44,838 nucleotides of DNA from Thiomicrorhabdus sp. zzn3 (GTDB taxonomy: Bacteria > Pseudomonadota > Gammaproteobacteria > Thiomicrospirales > Thiomicrospiraceae): positions 1-44,838 of the forward strand of contig NZ_JARUQS010000003.1 in the NCBI RefSeq assembly GCF_029767755.1, given 5' to 3'. This document shows, in pieces, positions 25,380 to 33,572 of this stretch. Below the pieces are notes generated by a model, which was not told the DNA's origin, did no database searches, and saw only the letters and a program-made list of their open reading frames with translations. A program made the position numbers and the translations under genes. The stretch's first letter is position 1; every line of letters begins with the position of its first letter.

Positions 25380-26285
25380 ATGACTGTTAGACATTTTTTA
25401 ACCCTAAAAGACTTAACCTCGAAAGAGCTGAATCAATTGATGCTCCGTGGCATCGAACTCAAAGCCATGCATAAGGCTGGTGAGGTGTTCGAGCCGCTCA
25501 AAAACAAAACATTGGCGATGATTTTTGAAAAGTCGTCCACGCGCACACGCATCTCCTTTGAGGCTGGCATGACGCAACTAGGTGGTCACGCTCTGTTCCT
25601 GTCATCCAATGATACCCAGCTAGGCCGCGGTGAACCAATTGAAGACAGTGCACGCGTGATCTCAAGCATGGTCGACGGCATTATGATTCGTACTTTCGGA
25701 CATGACATCGTCGAAACCATGGCTAAATATTCCAGCGTGCCGATCATTAATGCGCTGACCGACGACTATCATCCCTGCCAACTGCTAGCCGACATGCAAA
25801 CCTATTACGAGCACCGCGGCAGCATTCAAGGCAAGACCGTTGTTTGGGTAGGCGATGGCAATAACATGTGCCACTCTTATATCAATGCCGCCAAACAATA
25901 TGACTTCAAACTCCGTATCGCCTGCCCGGAAGGCTACGAACCGCATGACGGCCTGGTTGAAGCCAATAAAGATCGAGTTGAAATCGTGCGCAATCCAATG
26001 GATGCCGCTGAAAATGCCGACTTGATTGTTACAGACGTGTGGGCAAGCATGGGACAAGAGGAAGAACAGAAGCTGCGCGAAAAAGCGTTTGCCGACTATC
26101 AGGTTAACAAGCAGATGATGCAACAAGCGGATTCCGACGCCCTGTTCATGCACTGTCTTCCGGCACACCGCGGTGAAGAAGTCACCGCGGAGGTCATTGA
26201 CGCTCCCGACTCGGTAGTCTGGGACGAGGCCGAAAACCGGCTTCATGCCCAAAAAGCACTTTTAGAGTTCTTAATGGCCAAGTAA
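25380..26285 (+). CDS. argF: Ornithine carbamoyltransferase
   Basis: 301-aa anabolic-type OTCase making citrulline from ornithine and carbamoyl phosphate. The carbamoyl-phosphate site [10 protein letters not shown] is in the N-terminal domain. [22 protein letters not shown] and the ornithine loop [12 protein letters not shown] follow. The ATG is preceded by AAGAGGT. It ends the argD-argF unit, and a strong terminator lies 23 bp downstream. Confidence 0.97.
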   Translation: MTVRHFLTLKDLTSKELNQLMLRGIELKAMHKAGEVFEPLKNKTLAMIFEKSSTRTRISFEAGMTQLGGHALFLSSNDTQLGRGEPIEDSARVISSMVDGIMIRTFGHDIVETMAKYSSVPIINALTDDYHPCQLLADMQTYYEHRGSIQGKTVVWVGDGNNMCHSYINAAKQYDFKLRIACPEGYEPHDGLVEANKDRVEIVRNPMDAAENADLIVTDVWASMGQEEEQKLREKAFADYQVNKQMMQQADSDALFMHCLPAHRGEEVTAEVIDAPDSVVWDEAENRLHAQKALLEFLMAK

Positions 26286-26307
26286 AAGCAAGCAACTTAC
26301 TCCAAAT

Positions 26308-26336
26308 AAAAAAGCCCGCATTTGCGGGCTTTTTTA
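26308..26336. terminator. Bidirectional intrinsic terminator between argF and the Ig-like lipoprotein gene
   Basis: Stem AGCCCGCA (26313-26320) with TGCGGGCT (26323-26330) closes on a 2-base loop, flanked by A and T runs, so it can stop transcripts from both convergent operons. Confidence 0.93.
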
Positions 26337-26346
26337 TTGGCTTAAA

Positions 26347-26366
26347 ACTGAGCAGGCCTGCTCAGT
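26347..26366. repeat. CAGGCCTG palindrome, copy 13, perfect 20-bp form at a convergent junction
   Basis: ACTGAGCAGGCCTGCTCAGT is perfectly symmetrical over 20 bp, the longest copy in the window. It lies between the terminator and the stop of the lipoprotein gene. Confidence 0.85.
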
Positions 26367-26377
26367 TGAAATTCCAA

Positions 26378-28219
26378 TTAATTAATTGGATCGGTAATGG
26401 TTACCGCATTAAACACATCCACACCACCAACTGCAGTACTCACCTTAACTTCCAAAGCACCGGTTGCAGCTTCTGCGTTATCACCCGCCGATGTCAGAGT
26501 GAAGTTAAATTCAAGGTGACCCGTAGTGTTCGGAATTGCAGAATAGGGAATGGTAGACAATTCACCAACATCACTATTAACAGAAATCGATGCCCCTGTT
26601 GGGGCTGATTGTCTGACGGCTACAATACAAGCAGCATCTTCTGGATCAACCACTCCAACAACACGATCACCGCCCGCAGTTAAACATTTGGCCGCAGTGT
26701 CTTCCACCATTACCCATAAGTTTTTAACATCAGTCCCTGCTGCAAAATCAGTGACAATATTACATTGACCGCCGCCGCCAACAGAAAGTTTTCCATTCGT
26801 ATCCAAACAGCTTGTATTTGTACCGTTTAATTCATAAAGATGAACCTTGGGTGCACTTGACGCCATAATAATCACACCGCTGTCACGCACATTCGTCAAG
26901 AAGTTAGAACGATCTGCAATATTATTCGCATCCGTCGGACAGTCCGTTGTGTGCTCACACGGCACCCCGTTATAAACACCATCTGCTGCTGTATAGGCCT
27001 CATCCTCATCATAATCAATAAGCTTCTCGTCCGCACTAAAACCATTGTTTGATGCAGGGTTATAACTGCCCGTTTCATCATCATCACGGAAAGCTTCACC
27101 GAGGTCATCAAACACATCACCGTCATCAAATACGCCATTCGCATTGTAGTCATAAAAAGTTTCATGGCCAATCGCATAAGCCATTACGGTTGAACGATGG
27201 TCAGCTGGCCTTGGCTCTTGGCTCGTCCAAACAACCGAACAGACACTATCAGAAGTTTGACAACTCGACTCAATCAAGCCGCCTTCAGTAGTAAAATTAA
27301 TCACGGTTCCATCTGGCACAGGATTGTTGAACCGATCCCCTACACGGACAGTCACATTCACTGTTTCACCATCATGCCCCCAGCCTTCCGGTGCAAACCT
27401 ATCCATCGACAGACTAATACTGTTTTGATCAGGAATGCCTGTCGTCACGGTTAAGAGATCGGATTGCACATAAATCAACTGACCATCCGACAAGGTGACG
27501 GAAGCCCCGACTCTCACCGGCGTAGAAATCGTCCCGGCCTGAACAGTAGTCGTAACAATTCCGGAAGAATTTGAGCTTGCACTGGACGGGGTCAAAGACA
27601 AACCTCCCACCGTCGTTGAAAGGGTAAAATTAACTGTTGCCCCTTCAATAGGGGACCCGTATATATCCACCACTTTAAAGCTGACTTGTGAAGTTTCACC
27701 ATAGCCTACACCACCAGTACCCTTTAAAGACATAAACTCGGGGTCAGCAGAAATAAACTGAATGGAACCGGCTGAGGAAGTGTTGGCACCATCATCACTG
27801 ATCGTAGCGGCAAACTGATAATTTAATGTCGAATTATCACCATCATAAGCAGAAGAACTCGCGGTAAGCGTACCCGGCGCGGTTCCGGAATCGATATCCG
27901 GGGCATAAATGGTAATGGAAGCTCGCCCTGTATGATCAGTTAACACCGAAGTTTGCGAAAGCGTCCCGGAGGTGGCGGACAGGTTGACGATTTCATTTTC
28001 AACCGGCATCATGCCCTCATCCAGAAAAACAATATCCACTTTCGCATTATCATTTGCCGGAATTGTCGTGGTCGACTCACCCGTTGAAGAGATCGACATG
28101 GCTAGATTGATTCCCGGTTCATAAAACTGAGCGTCGGCGTTCTCTCCACCGGCACTGCCCCCGCACCCTGATAATATCAGGAGCGAACTCAGCCCTAACC
28201 ATCCTAACAGCTTACCCAT
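26378..28219 (-). CDS. Ig-like (Big_1/invasin-type) domain lipoprotein
   Basis: 613-aa exported lipoprotein. The signal peptide GKLLGWLGLSSLLILSGC ends in an LSGC lipobox. At least two bacterial Ig-like repeats are visible (VDIVFLDEGMMPVENEIVNL and VSFKVVDIYGSPIEGATVNF, each followed by the TDHTGRASITIYAP or SNSSGIVTTTVQAG edge strands). A third starts at VNVTVRVGDRFNNPVPDGTV. A strongly acidic stretch from about residue 356 (DYNANGVFDDGDVFDD and following) looks like calcium-binding loops. The ATG at 28217-28219 has GGAGG upstream, inside the end of recR. Function is unknown; adhesion or surface scaffolding is inferred from Big_1 homologues. Confidence 0.75.
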   Translation of the reverse strand: MGKLLGWLGLSSLLILSGCGGSAGGENADAQFYEPGINLAMSISSTGESTTTIPANDNAKVDIVFLDEGMMPVENEIVNLSATSGTLSQTSVLTDHTGRASITIYAPDIDSGTAPGTLTASSSAYDGDNSTLNYQFAATISDDGANTSSAGSIQFISADPEFMSLKGTGGVGYGETSQVSFKVVDIYGSPIEGATVNFTLSTTVGGLSLTPSSASSNSSGIVTTTVQAGTISTPVRVGASVTLSDGQLIYVQSDLLTVTTGIPDQNSISLSMDRFAPEGWGHDGETVNVTVRVGDRFNNPVPDGTVINFTTEGGLIESSCQTSDSVCSVVWTSQEPRPADHRSTVMAYAIGHETFYDYNANGVFDDGDVFDDLGEAFRDDDETGSYNPASNNGFSADEKLIDYDEDEAYTAADGVYNGVPCEHTTDCPTDANNIADRSNFLTNVRDSGVIIMASSAPKVHLYELNGTNTSCLDTNGKLSVGGGGQCNIVTDFAAGTDVKNLWVMVEDTAAKCLTAGGDRVVGVVDPEDAACIVAVRQSAPTGASISVNSDVGELSTIPYSAIPNTTGHLEFNFTLTSAGDNAEAATGALEVKVSTAVGGVDVFNAVTITDPIN

Positions 28220-28223
28220 CGGT

Positions 28224-28817
28224 CTATACCTCCTTTCTGGAGATGAACGCCTGCGACAAGGTCCCAGAGTCGATATACTCAAGCTCACCACCAATCGGTA
28301 TTCCCTGAGCCAAGCGTGTCACCTTGATATTGTGCTCTTTTGCCAACTGTTGAATGTAGTGTGCGGTAGCTTCACCCTCAACAGTTGGGTTGGTAGCTAT
28401 AATCAATTCTACCACCCCTTTTGCGGATAAACGAGTCTCCAGTTGATCCAATCCAAGCTCCTGAGGCCCGATGCCGTCAATTGGTGACAAGTGTCCCATC
28501 AAAACAAAGTATTTACCACGGAAAATGCCGGACTGTTCAATGGCCATCATATCAGAAGGAGATTCAACGATGCATAGCTCATCACCATGTCGCGAAGAAG
28601 AGGCGCAAATAGTACAGATAGACTCTTCAGTAAAAGTTCGGCACTGCTCGCAGTGCTGCACTTTAGCAACGGCCTCTCCAATGGCATGAGCCAATTGTTC
28701 TCCTCCACTTCGATTATGCTCAAGCAAGTGGAACGCCATGCGTTGAGCCGATTTCACCCCCACTCCAGGCAAAACACGTAGCGCTTCAATCAGCTCAGAA
28801 ATAAGAGGGCTATACAT
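28224..28817 (-). CDS. recR: Recombination mediator protein RecR
   Basis: 197 aa, standard length. The N-terminal helix-hairpin-helix [20 protein letters not shown] is followed by the zinc finger [16 protein letters not shown]. The Toprim domain starts near [17 protein letters not shown] and includes [16 protein letters not shown]. RecR works with RecF and RecO to load RecA on SSB-coated gaps. The order dnaX-ybaB-recR is the common bacterial arrangement. Its stop lies 4 bp before the lipoprotein start. Confidence 0.97.
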   Translation of the reverse strand: MYSPLISELIEALRVLPGVGVKSAQRMAFHLLEHNRSGGEQLAHAIGEAVAKVQHCEQCRTFTEESICTICASSSRHGDELCIVESPSDMMAIEQSGIFRGKYFVLMGHLSPIDGIGPQELGLDQLETRLSAKGVVELIIATNPTVEGEATAHYIQQLAKEHNIKVTRLAQGIPIGGELEYIDSGTLSQAFISRKEV

Positions 28818-28904
28818 AAAATAGTTTCACTTCTTTATCCACCGTTTTTTTTGCTAGAGTACGGTGAACCTACTTCGTCATCAAACGGGTTAAAAGACTG
28901 CAAT

Positions 28905-29234
28905 TTAGAATGGCATCTTCATTCCAGGCGGCAAGTCCATTCCACCTGTCAAACTGCCCATTTTTTCCTGTGAAACCTCTTCTACACGACGTGAAGCACT
29001 GTTCACCGCCGCGGCAAACAGGTCTTCCAACATTTCCTTGTCATCCATCAGGCTGTCGTCAATATCAACCTTAACCAGTTCATGCTTACCTGTCATGATC
29101 ACCTTAACCATACCGCCACCGGCTTCACCAACCACTTCCATTTCGGCGATCTCTTTTTGCATGGCTTGCATGTTTTTCTGCATCTCTTGGGCTTGTTTCA
29201 TCAAGTTACCCAAACCGCCTTTTCCACCAAACAT
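28905..29234 (-). CDS. ybaB: YbaB/EbfC family nucleoid-associated protein
   Basis: 109-aa DNA-binding protein. [20 protein letters not shown], with its glycine-rich start and coiled helix, and the core [20 protein letters not shown] identify it. Homodimers bind DNA and affect nucleoid organisation. It is located between dnaX and recR as usual. The 87-bp gap to recR shows no recognisable element. Confidence 0.96.
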   Translation of the reverse strand: MFGGKGGLGNLMKQAQEMQKNMQAMQKEIAEMEVVGEAGGGMVKVIMTGKHELVKVDIDDSLMDDKEMLEDLFAAAVNSASRRVEEVSQEKMGSLTGGMDLPPGMKMPF

Positions 29235-29297
29235 ATTGATTGACTCCCTATTATTTTAATTTTGCATTAATCATTAAATACGAATTTCTAAACTGTT

Positions 29298-31625
29298 TTA
29301 TTGAGCCAACGGCGCAACCGTACTCGGAATCACTTCCAAGCCAAGCTCTTGCTTAAAGGCGGCAACCAACGGATCCTGTTGAATGGACACTTCAGCGGCT
29401 TGCTGGCGCGCCTCTGATTGCCGTTGTTCATGTTTTGCCGGCGTATCATATTCCAGACCTTGCTTCAGACCATCAATAAAACACAATTCAACCGGTACCC
29501 CAAGTGCAGCTTGCACACTCTGCTGCAAACGCTCTACCGCCTTATCCGTTTTGGCAAAGATCTGCTGAGGATCGACACTCAAAGACCAGGCCTGTTGAGA
29601 ATATTCAACCAAAACGCACTGTCTTGCCAACTCCGCCGCCATCCCTTCAGGCTGAATCTGTTCTAATAACGCCAACCAAACCTGCAATCTATTCTCATTG
29701 GTTAACGGCTGATAATCGATCTGCAGCGCAGTGGAAGATGCATTCACCCGACTGTCGGAAGACGCTTGCGACGTATCGCTTTCAGCCGCTTCTGTTGGCA
29801 GGAGTTCCAATACCGAACCTTGCTCTGCATTCGGTACGGCCAAGCCTTCATTCATAAAAACTCCGGATGACGGAGTAGCGGCTGGTTCAGGTTGAACCGG
29901 TTCCGAAAAAGATTGATTAAGCGTAACCGATTCACTCTCTTGCCACGCAGGAGAAGGCGTCGCTTTAAGCTCTGCTGTTTGCGCTAACAATGAATCAGCA
30001 GCGGGCTCTACAGACTGCTGCGTCGATAACGGCTGTTCAATGATTGTCTGAGGCTTTCCCAGCGGCTGTTTCAACCTCTCGCGTATCTGCGCCAAGTGAT
30101 CACTTCCCCCAGGAGGTTGTGATTCGTGGCCTGGAGATAAAGGGGCGGCTGGAGCGGCTGGAGCGGCTGAAGCCACCGAATCATGAGCATTATCCCATGG
30201 TGGCGAATCACTTGAGGTACTTGCACTAGCGGGCAGTGAAGAGCTTTTCGTTTGCTGAGATGCAAGCTCGAGTGCCATCGACGCATCTGATTGCAAGCTA
30301 GGATCCGCGTTCAGCTGCGATTCAACGTGCATTGCTTGCACAGGAGTGACTGATTGTTCAGCAGTATGATTTCCCTGCTCAGTAGGACTTGCAATGTCAT
30401 TATCACGGCTTTTGCCCATTAGTGCTCTTGCGGATGAAAGCCCCGCTAAAACCTCCTGAGGATTTAAACCTTCGGAAGCTTCCTCCTGTTCTGAACTCGT
30501 GTCATTAACACTAATATCAGGAGAAACCACTGTTCCTGACGCTACTGGCTCAAACGCCAGCATACGCAATAATGTCATTTCAAAACCGATGCGAATATCC
30601 GGTGCCAACAGCATATCCTGGCGGGCCTGCAATGCAATTTGATACAGCAGCTGTACGCGTTCCGGTGACAATTGCTGACTTAAAGCCCGCAAGACCTCAG
30701 CAGGCAGCGCACTGCCTTCTTCAATCGACCCTAAAATCTGATTGAACGCCAAAGCATGTAAGGTCTCAATCAGCTGTGACAGCAGGGCTGAATAATCGAC
30801 CCCCATTAAAGCCAACTGTTGAATAACTTCTTTAACCGCTTGCGGCGACTCTTCCGCCAGGGCTTGCAAAATGGCCACAGTATACTGCTGATCCACCAAG
30901 CCAAGCATGGTCTGCACCGCTTCAAACTCGATATTGCCTCCACCGTAGGCAATCGCCTGATCCAACAAACTCAAAGAATCGCGCGCCGACCCGTCTGCAC
31001 TTTTAGCAATCAAGGCCAAAGCGGCGGGATCATAAAGCAGGTTTTCTTGCTGCAAAATGTGTTCTAGGTGAGCCTGAATCTGCAGTTGCGTCAACCGCAT
31101 CAGATTAAACTGCAAACAGCGGGACAAGACCGTAATCGGCAATTTATGCGGATCGGTAGTAGCCAACAGAAATTTGACGTGCTCCGGCGGCTCTTCCAAT
31201 GTTTTAAGCAGCGCATTAAAACTGCTTTTGGAGAGCATGTGGACTTCATCGATCAGATAAACTTTGTAACGCCCCTGAGTCGGGGCGAACTGCACGTTAT
31301 CCAAAATCTCACGCGTATCATCCACCTTGGTGCGGGATGCCGCATCCACTTCAATCAGATCAATAAAGCGCCCTTCATCAATTGCGCGACAATTTTCGCA
31401 TACACCGCACGGGGTCGAACTCACCCCCTGCTGGCAGTTCAATGCTTTGGCAAAAATACGTGCAATCGTGGTCTTACCGACCCCTCGAGTACCCGTAAAC
31501 AAATAGGCATGATGCAGACGATTTTGATCTAACGCATTAGATAAAGCCTGCATAACATGGCTTTGCCCAACCAGTTCCGAAAAGTTTTTTGGACGCCATT
31601 TTCTGGCGAGTACGGTATAACTCAT
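29298..31625 (-). CDS. dnaX: DNA polymerase III subunit tau/gamma
   Basis: 775-aa clamp-loader ATPase. The ATG at 31623-31625 gives the conserved start MSYTVLARKWRPKNFSELVG; an upstream in-frame start would add 13 residues not seen in the family. Walker A GTRGVGKT is at 45-52, a zinc module follows (CGVCENCRAID), then the DEVHMLS box and the sensor region. The middle is low-complexity (S, Q, A and P rich, with an Ala-Ala-Pro run). The C-terminal domain (about 630-775) resembles tau domain V. No A6G-type slippery heptamer was found at a position that would make a gamma form. Confidence 0.95.
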   Translation of the reverse strand: MSYTVLARKWRPKNFSELVGQSHVMQALSNALDQNRLHHAYLFTGTRGVGKTTIARIFAKALNCQQGVSSTPCGVCENCRAIDEGRFIDLIEVDAASRTKVDDTREILDNVQFAPTQGRYKVYLIDEVHMLSKSSFNALLKTLEEPPEHVKFLLATTDPHKLPITVLSRCLQFNLMRLTQLQIQAHLEHILQQENLLYDPAALALIAKSADGSARDSLSLLDQAIAYGGGNIEFEAVQTMLGLVDQQYTVAILQALAEESPQAVKEVIQQLALMGVDYSALLSQLIETLHALAFNQILGSIEEGSALPAEVLRALSQQLSPERVQLLYQIALQARQDMLLAPDIRIGFEMTLLRMLAFEPVASGTVVSPDISVNDTSSEQEEASEGLNPQEVLAGLSSARALMGKSRDNDIASPTEQGNHTAEQSVTPVQAMHVESQLNADPSLQSDASMALELASQQTKSSSLPASASTSSDSPPWDNAHDSVASAAPAAPAAPLSPGHESQPPGGSDHLAQIRERLKQPLGKPQTIIEQPLSTQQSVEPAADSLLAQTAELKATPSPAWQESESVTLNQSFSEPVQPEPAATPSSGVFMNEGLAVPNAEQGSVLELLPTEAAESDTSQASSDSRVNASSTALQIDYQPLTNENRLQVWLALLEQIQPEGMAAELARQCVLVEYSQQAWSLSVDPQQIFAKTDKAVERLQQSVQAALGVPVELCFIDGLKQGLEYDTPAKHEQRQSEARQQAAEVSIQQDPLVAAFKQELGLEVIPSTVAPLAQ
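29583..29598. repeat. CAGGCCTG palindrome, copy 14
   Basis: AGACCAGGCCTGTTGA in the dnaX 3' part, read as S-Q-Q-A-W-S. Confidence 0.6.
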
Positions 31626-31761
31626 AAAGGATCGATTCACCTCGTCTCGGCGCAAAATCGCCAAGCCTTACGAACACAAAAATAGTCAACGAATGAATGT
31701 TATTTTAACGTGATTCAATCGAAATAAGAGAGAAGATTGTCAGAAAATTCGTTCCCAAAAC

Positions 31762-31777
31762 TCAACAGGCCTGGTCA
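31762..31777. repeat. CAGGCCTG palindrome, copy 15, between SRP RNA and dnaX
   Basis: TCAACAGGCCTGGTCA lies in the spacer between the SRP RNA 3' end and the dnaX start, outside genes. Confidence 0.75.
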
Positions 31778-31808
31778 ACAAGAATCACAAAAGATAAACA
31801 TAAGAAAT

Positions 31809-31921
31809 GGAGGCGACCCTACCCGCCCGACCCCGGCGCACGCGTCAGAAGGTACCGTTGCTTCCTTCCGGACCTGGCGGGGTTCCCAACCTAGCGTCGC
31901 GGGGAGACGAATAGAGCCACC
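31809..31921 (-). ncRNA. ffs: 4.5S signal recognition particle RNA
   Basis: On the minus strand the conserved SRP core CAGGTCCGGAAGGAAGCA, with its GGAA loop, is at 31859-31876. The ends (GGTGGCTC at 31921 and GCCTCC at 31809) can pair to close one long hairpin. The ~113-nt length matches the 114-nt E. coli 4.5S RNA. It binds Ffh in membrane-protein targeting. It lies between tRNA-Gly and dnaX; ends are estimated to a few bases. No terminator was seen after it. Confidence 0.93.
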
Positions 31922-31955
31922 ATATTGGAATTTTCTAACTCGTTAGAATAGAAAA

Positions 31956-32030
31956 TGGAGCGGGTAGGGGGAATCGAACCCCCCTCATCGGCTTGGAAGG
32001 CCGAGGTAATAGCCAATATACGATACCCGC
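31956..32030 (-). tRNA. tRNA-Gly (TCC)
   Basis: 75 bases including an encoded CCA at 31956-31958. The acceptor stem GCGGGTA pairs with TACCCGC. The anticodon loop CTTCCAA gives TCC, and the T arm GGTTCGATTCC is canonical. It is transcribed after tRNA-Ser, separated by one base, in the same direction as the SRP RNA. Confidence 0.97.
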
Positions 32031-32031
32031 A

Positions 32032-32123
32032 TGGCGGAGAGCGGGGGATTCGAACCCCCGATAGGCGATTAACCTATACCCGCTTTCCAGGCGAGCTCCT
32101 TCAACCACTCAGACAGCTCTCCG
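32032..32123 (-). tRNA. tRNA-Ser (GGA)
   Basis: 92 bases including encoded CCA. The acceptor stem CGGAGAG pairs with CTCTCCG. The anticodon loop CTGGAAA gives GGA, and the long variable arm (around GCGGGTATAGGTTAATCGCC) is typical of serine tRNAs. It is first in a tRNA-Ser, tRNA-Gly, SRP RNA series behind one strong promoter. Confidence 0.97.
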
Positions 32124-32135
32124 AAGGAATGGCGA

Positions 32136-32164
32136 ATTATACTGGTCGAATGCATTTTTTTCAA
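32136..32164 (-). promoter_or_regulatory. Strong sigma70 promoter of the tRNA/SRP RNA unit
   Basis: On the minus strand TTGAAA (32159-32164), a 17-bp spacer and TATAAT (32136-32141) lie 12 bp before the tRNA-Ser 5' end, so the primary transcript starts only a few bases upstream of the tRNA. Since 32165-32224 holds no clear terminator, the Tad operon may read into this unit. Confidence 0.85.
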
Positions 32165-32224
32165 ACAGAAATCCGCTTAATTACAGAATTTCGCTGTTAA
32201 TGCATGCATATCATCAACAACCCG

Positions 32225-33571
32225 TTAAACTTCTTGCCAGCCGCCCCAGAACCACCAGCCTTTGTATTGCATCTTTTGCATTTCACAATTCAAGCCCTCG
32301 TATGAGCGCTCCCAATCCAGCCACGGGCCAAAGAAAAAAGCCAACATGCGTTCAAAAAAGTTTAGCGACATTGAATCTCTTCGTTGGATATCCAGACAGC
32401 TTTCAAAGCGAGTTGTGCCACTATCGTTGTATGAAAGGCAGCTTTGAACAGAGGTTTCGCCGCTATTAGAAACGCAGGTTCCTTCATAGCCAATATAAAC
32501 TGCGTCGGAAAAAAACACCTGTTCTTTCGGGGACCAAAAAGAACCGCCACTTGCATCTGAACAGGCCTGAGCAGAGCTGCAACACGAGTTATCTTCGCAT
32601 CTGTATTGAGAGCGATCATCTAGATAAGAATTGTCATAATCCAACGCAACCGAAGCGTTGTCCTCACCATAGATTGTTCTCCCCCCAGAAGGCATACAAA
32701 AGCACGCACTGCTCGATTTATTCAGTTCGTCCTCACCATCAACCACTTCTACAGGTTTGTGATTGAGAACATCATTAAAAACATCCATATCCGAATAGCT
32801 TGTTGTAAAAAAAGAAAACGAATCCCCCGAGTTGACAGGCTTCCCGATCCAAGGATTATTGAATTCTGCGTAAGGATACTTAGTCACTCCTGGGGCTTTT
32901 GCACTGGTCCAGCCATAACGACAATATTTTTCTCGGGCTTGCGAATTCGCAACACTGACGTCCGACGCCGCAACGCCTAATGCAGACAAATCGGCTTCTG
33001 TAAGCTCTGCACTTAAGCAGCTGGCATAACGGTTTTTACAATAGCAGCCAGAATCTGCATTTTGTTCATCTACCGACAGCCCTAATAGAGCTTTTCCTTG
33101 TGGCGTAAACACACCTAAAAAAGAGTCACCACTAACCAATTGAACAGCCACTGCACTGAAGTCAGGAGGCGCTTGCCCATCAGCAACATCTCTTGGCGTC
33201 GAAGCGTTAGCGGTTAGTGCTACAAACTGTCCATTTTCATCAAAATTACCAAAGGTGATGTATTTATCCAGATTGTAATTATTGCCTTCGGCATCCAGAT
33301 ACAACCCCACCTGATTAAGCATCAAATCGATCTGAGAACGGGCCTCAGCCTTCTCGGCATCCGACATGTTCACAGTCAATGCTAGCTCTGTTCTTAACGC
33401 CATATAGGCAGCGGTTTTCGCGTAGTTATCCAGCTGGCGATCCAGCAGTTTAGCATTACCGAATTCGACCACTAAATTGAACGTGTATAATGACAACGCA
33501 ATAGAGGCCGCCCCCAGTAAGGAAATCGCCCCTTTCTGATTACGCAGCAGGCTGTGTTGTAAAAAAGCCAC
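32225..33571 (-). CDS. TadG-like pilus assembly protein, cysteine-rich
   Basis: 448 aa. The N-terminus (LLRNQKGAISLLGAASIALS) has the polar-glycine-hydrophobic arrangement of TadG/TadE-like proteins with one membrane helix. It lacks the glutamate at +5 after the glycine that marks processed pilins. The periplasmic part is unusually cysteine-rich (CYCKNRYASC, CFCMPSGG, CEDNSCCSSAQAC). The C-terminus is aromatic (KGWWFWGGWQEV). The start is GTG at 33569-33571, with TGGAGG 6 bp upstream and one base after the tadD stop. It is the last gene of the Tad operon. Disulfide formation or metal binding is inferred, not shown. Confidence 0.65.
   Translation of the reverse strand: MAFLQHSLLRNQKGAISLLGAASIALSLYTFNLVVEFGNAKLLDRQLDNYAKTAAYMALRTELALTVNMSDAEKAEARSQIDLMLNQVGLYLDAEGNNYNLDKYITFGNFDENGQFVALTANASTPRDVADGQAPPDFSAVAVQLVSGDSFLGVFTPQGKALLGLSVDEQNADSGCYCKNRYASCLSAELTEADLSALGVAASDVSVANSQAREKYCRYGWTSAKAPGVTKYPYAEFNNPWIGKPVNSGDSFSFFTTSYSDMDVFNDVLNHKPVEVVDGEDELNKSSSACFCMPSGGRTIYGEDNASVALDYDNSYLDDRSQYRCEDNSCCSSAQACSDASGGSFWSPKEQVFFSDAVYIGYEGTCVSNSGETSVQSCLSYNDSGTTRFESCLDIQRRDSMSLNFFERMLAFFFGPWLDWERSYEGLNCEMQKMQYKGWWFWGGWQEV
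32558..32573. repeat. CAGGCCTG palindrome, copy 16
   Basis: TGAACAGGCCTGAGCA in the tadG-like gene, read as A-Q-A-C-S; here the motif contributes one of the cysteines. Confidence 0.7.
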
Positions 33572-33572
33572 C

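Noticed and set aside
30130-30175. Short repeats encoding Ala-Ala-Pro in dnaX.
   Set aside because: A low-complexity linker of this kind is usual for the tau subunit and needs no special explanation.
31575-31595. Run of six A on the dnaX coding strand as a programmed frameshift site.
   Set aside because: It lies at codons 12-14, far too early to create a gamma subunit, and no slippery heptamer with stem-loop was seen in the middle of the gene.
31737-32200. Two short open frames on the plus strand.
   Set aside because: They run through the SRP RNA and the two tRNA genes, which account for the conservation.
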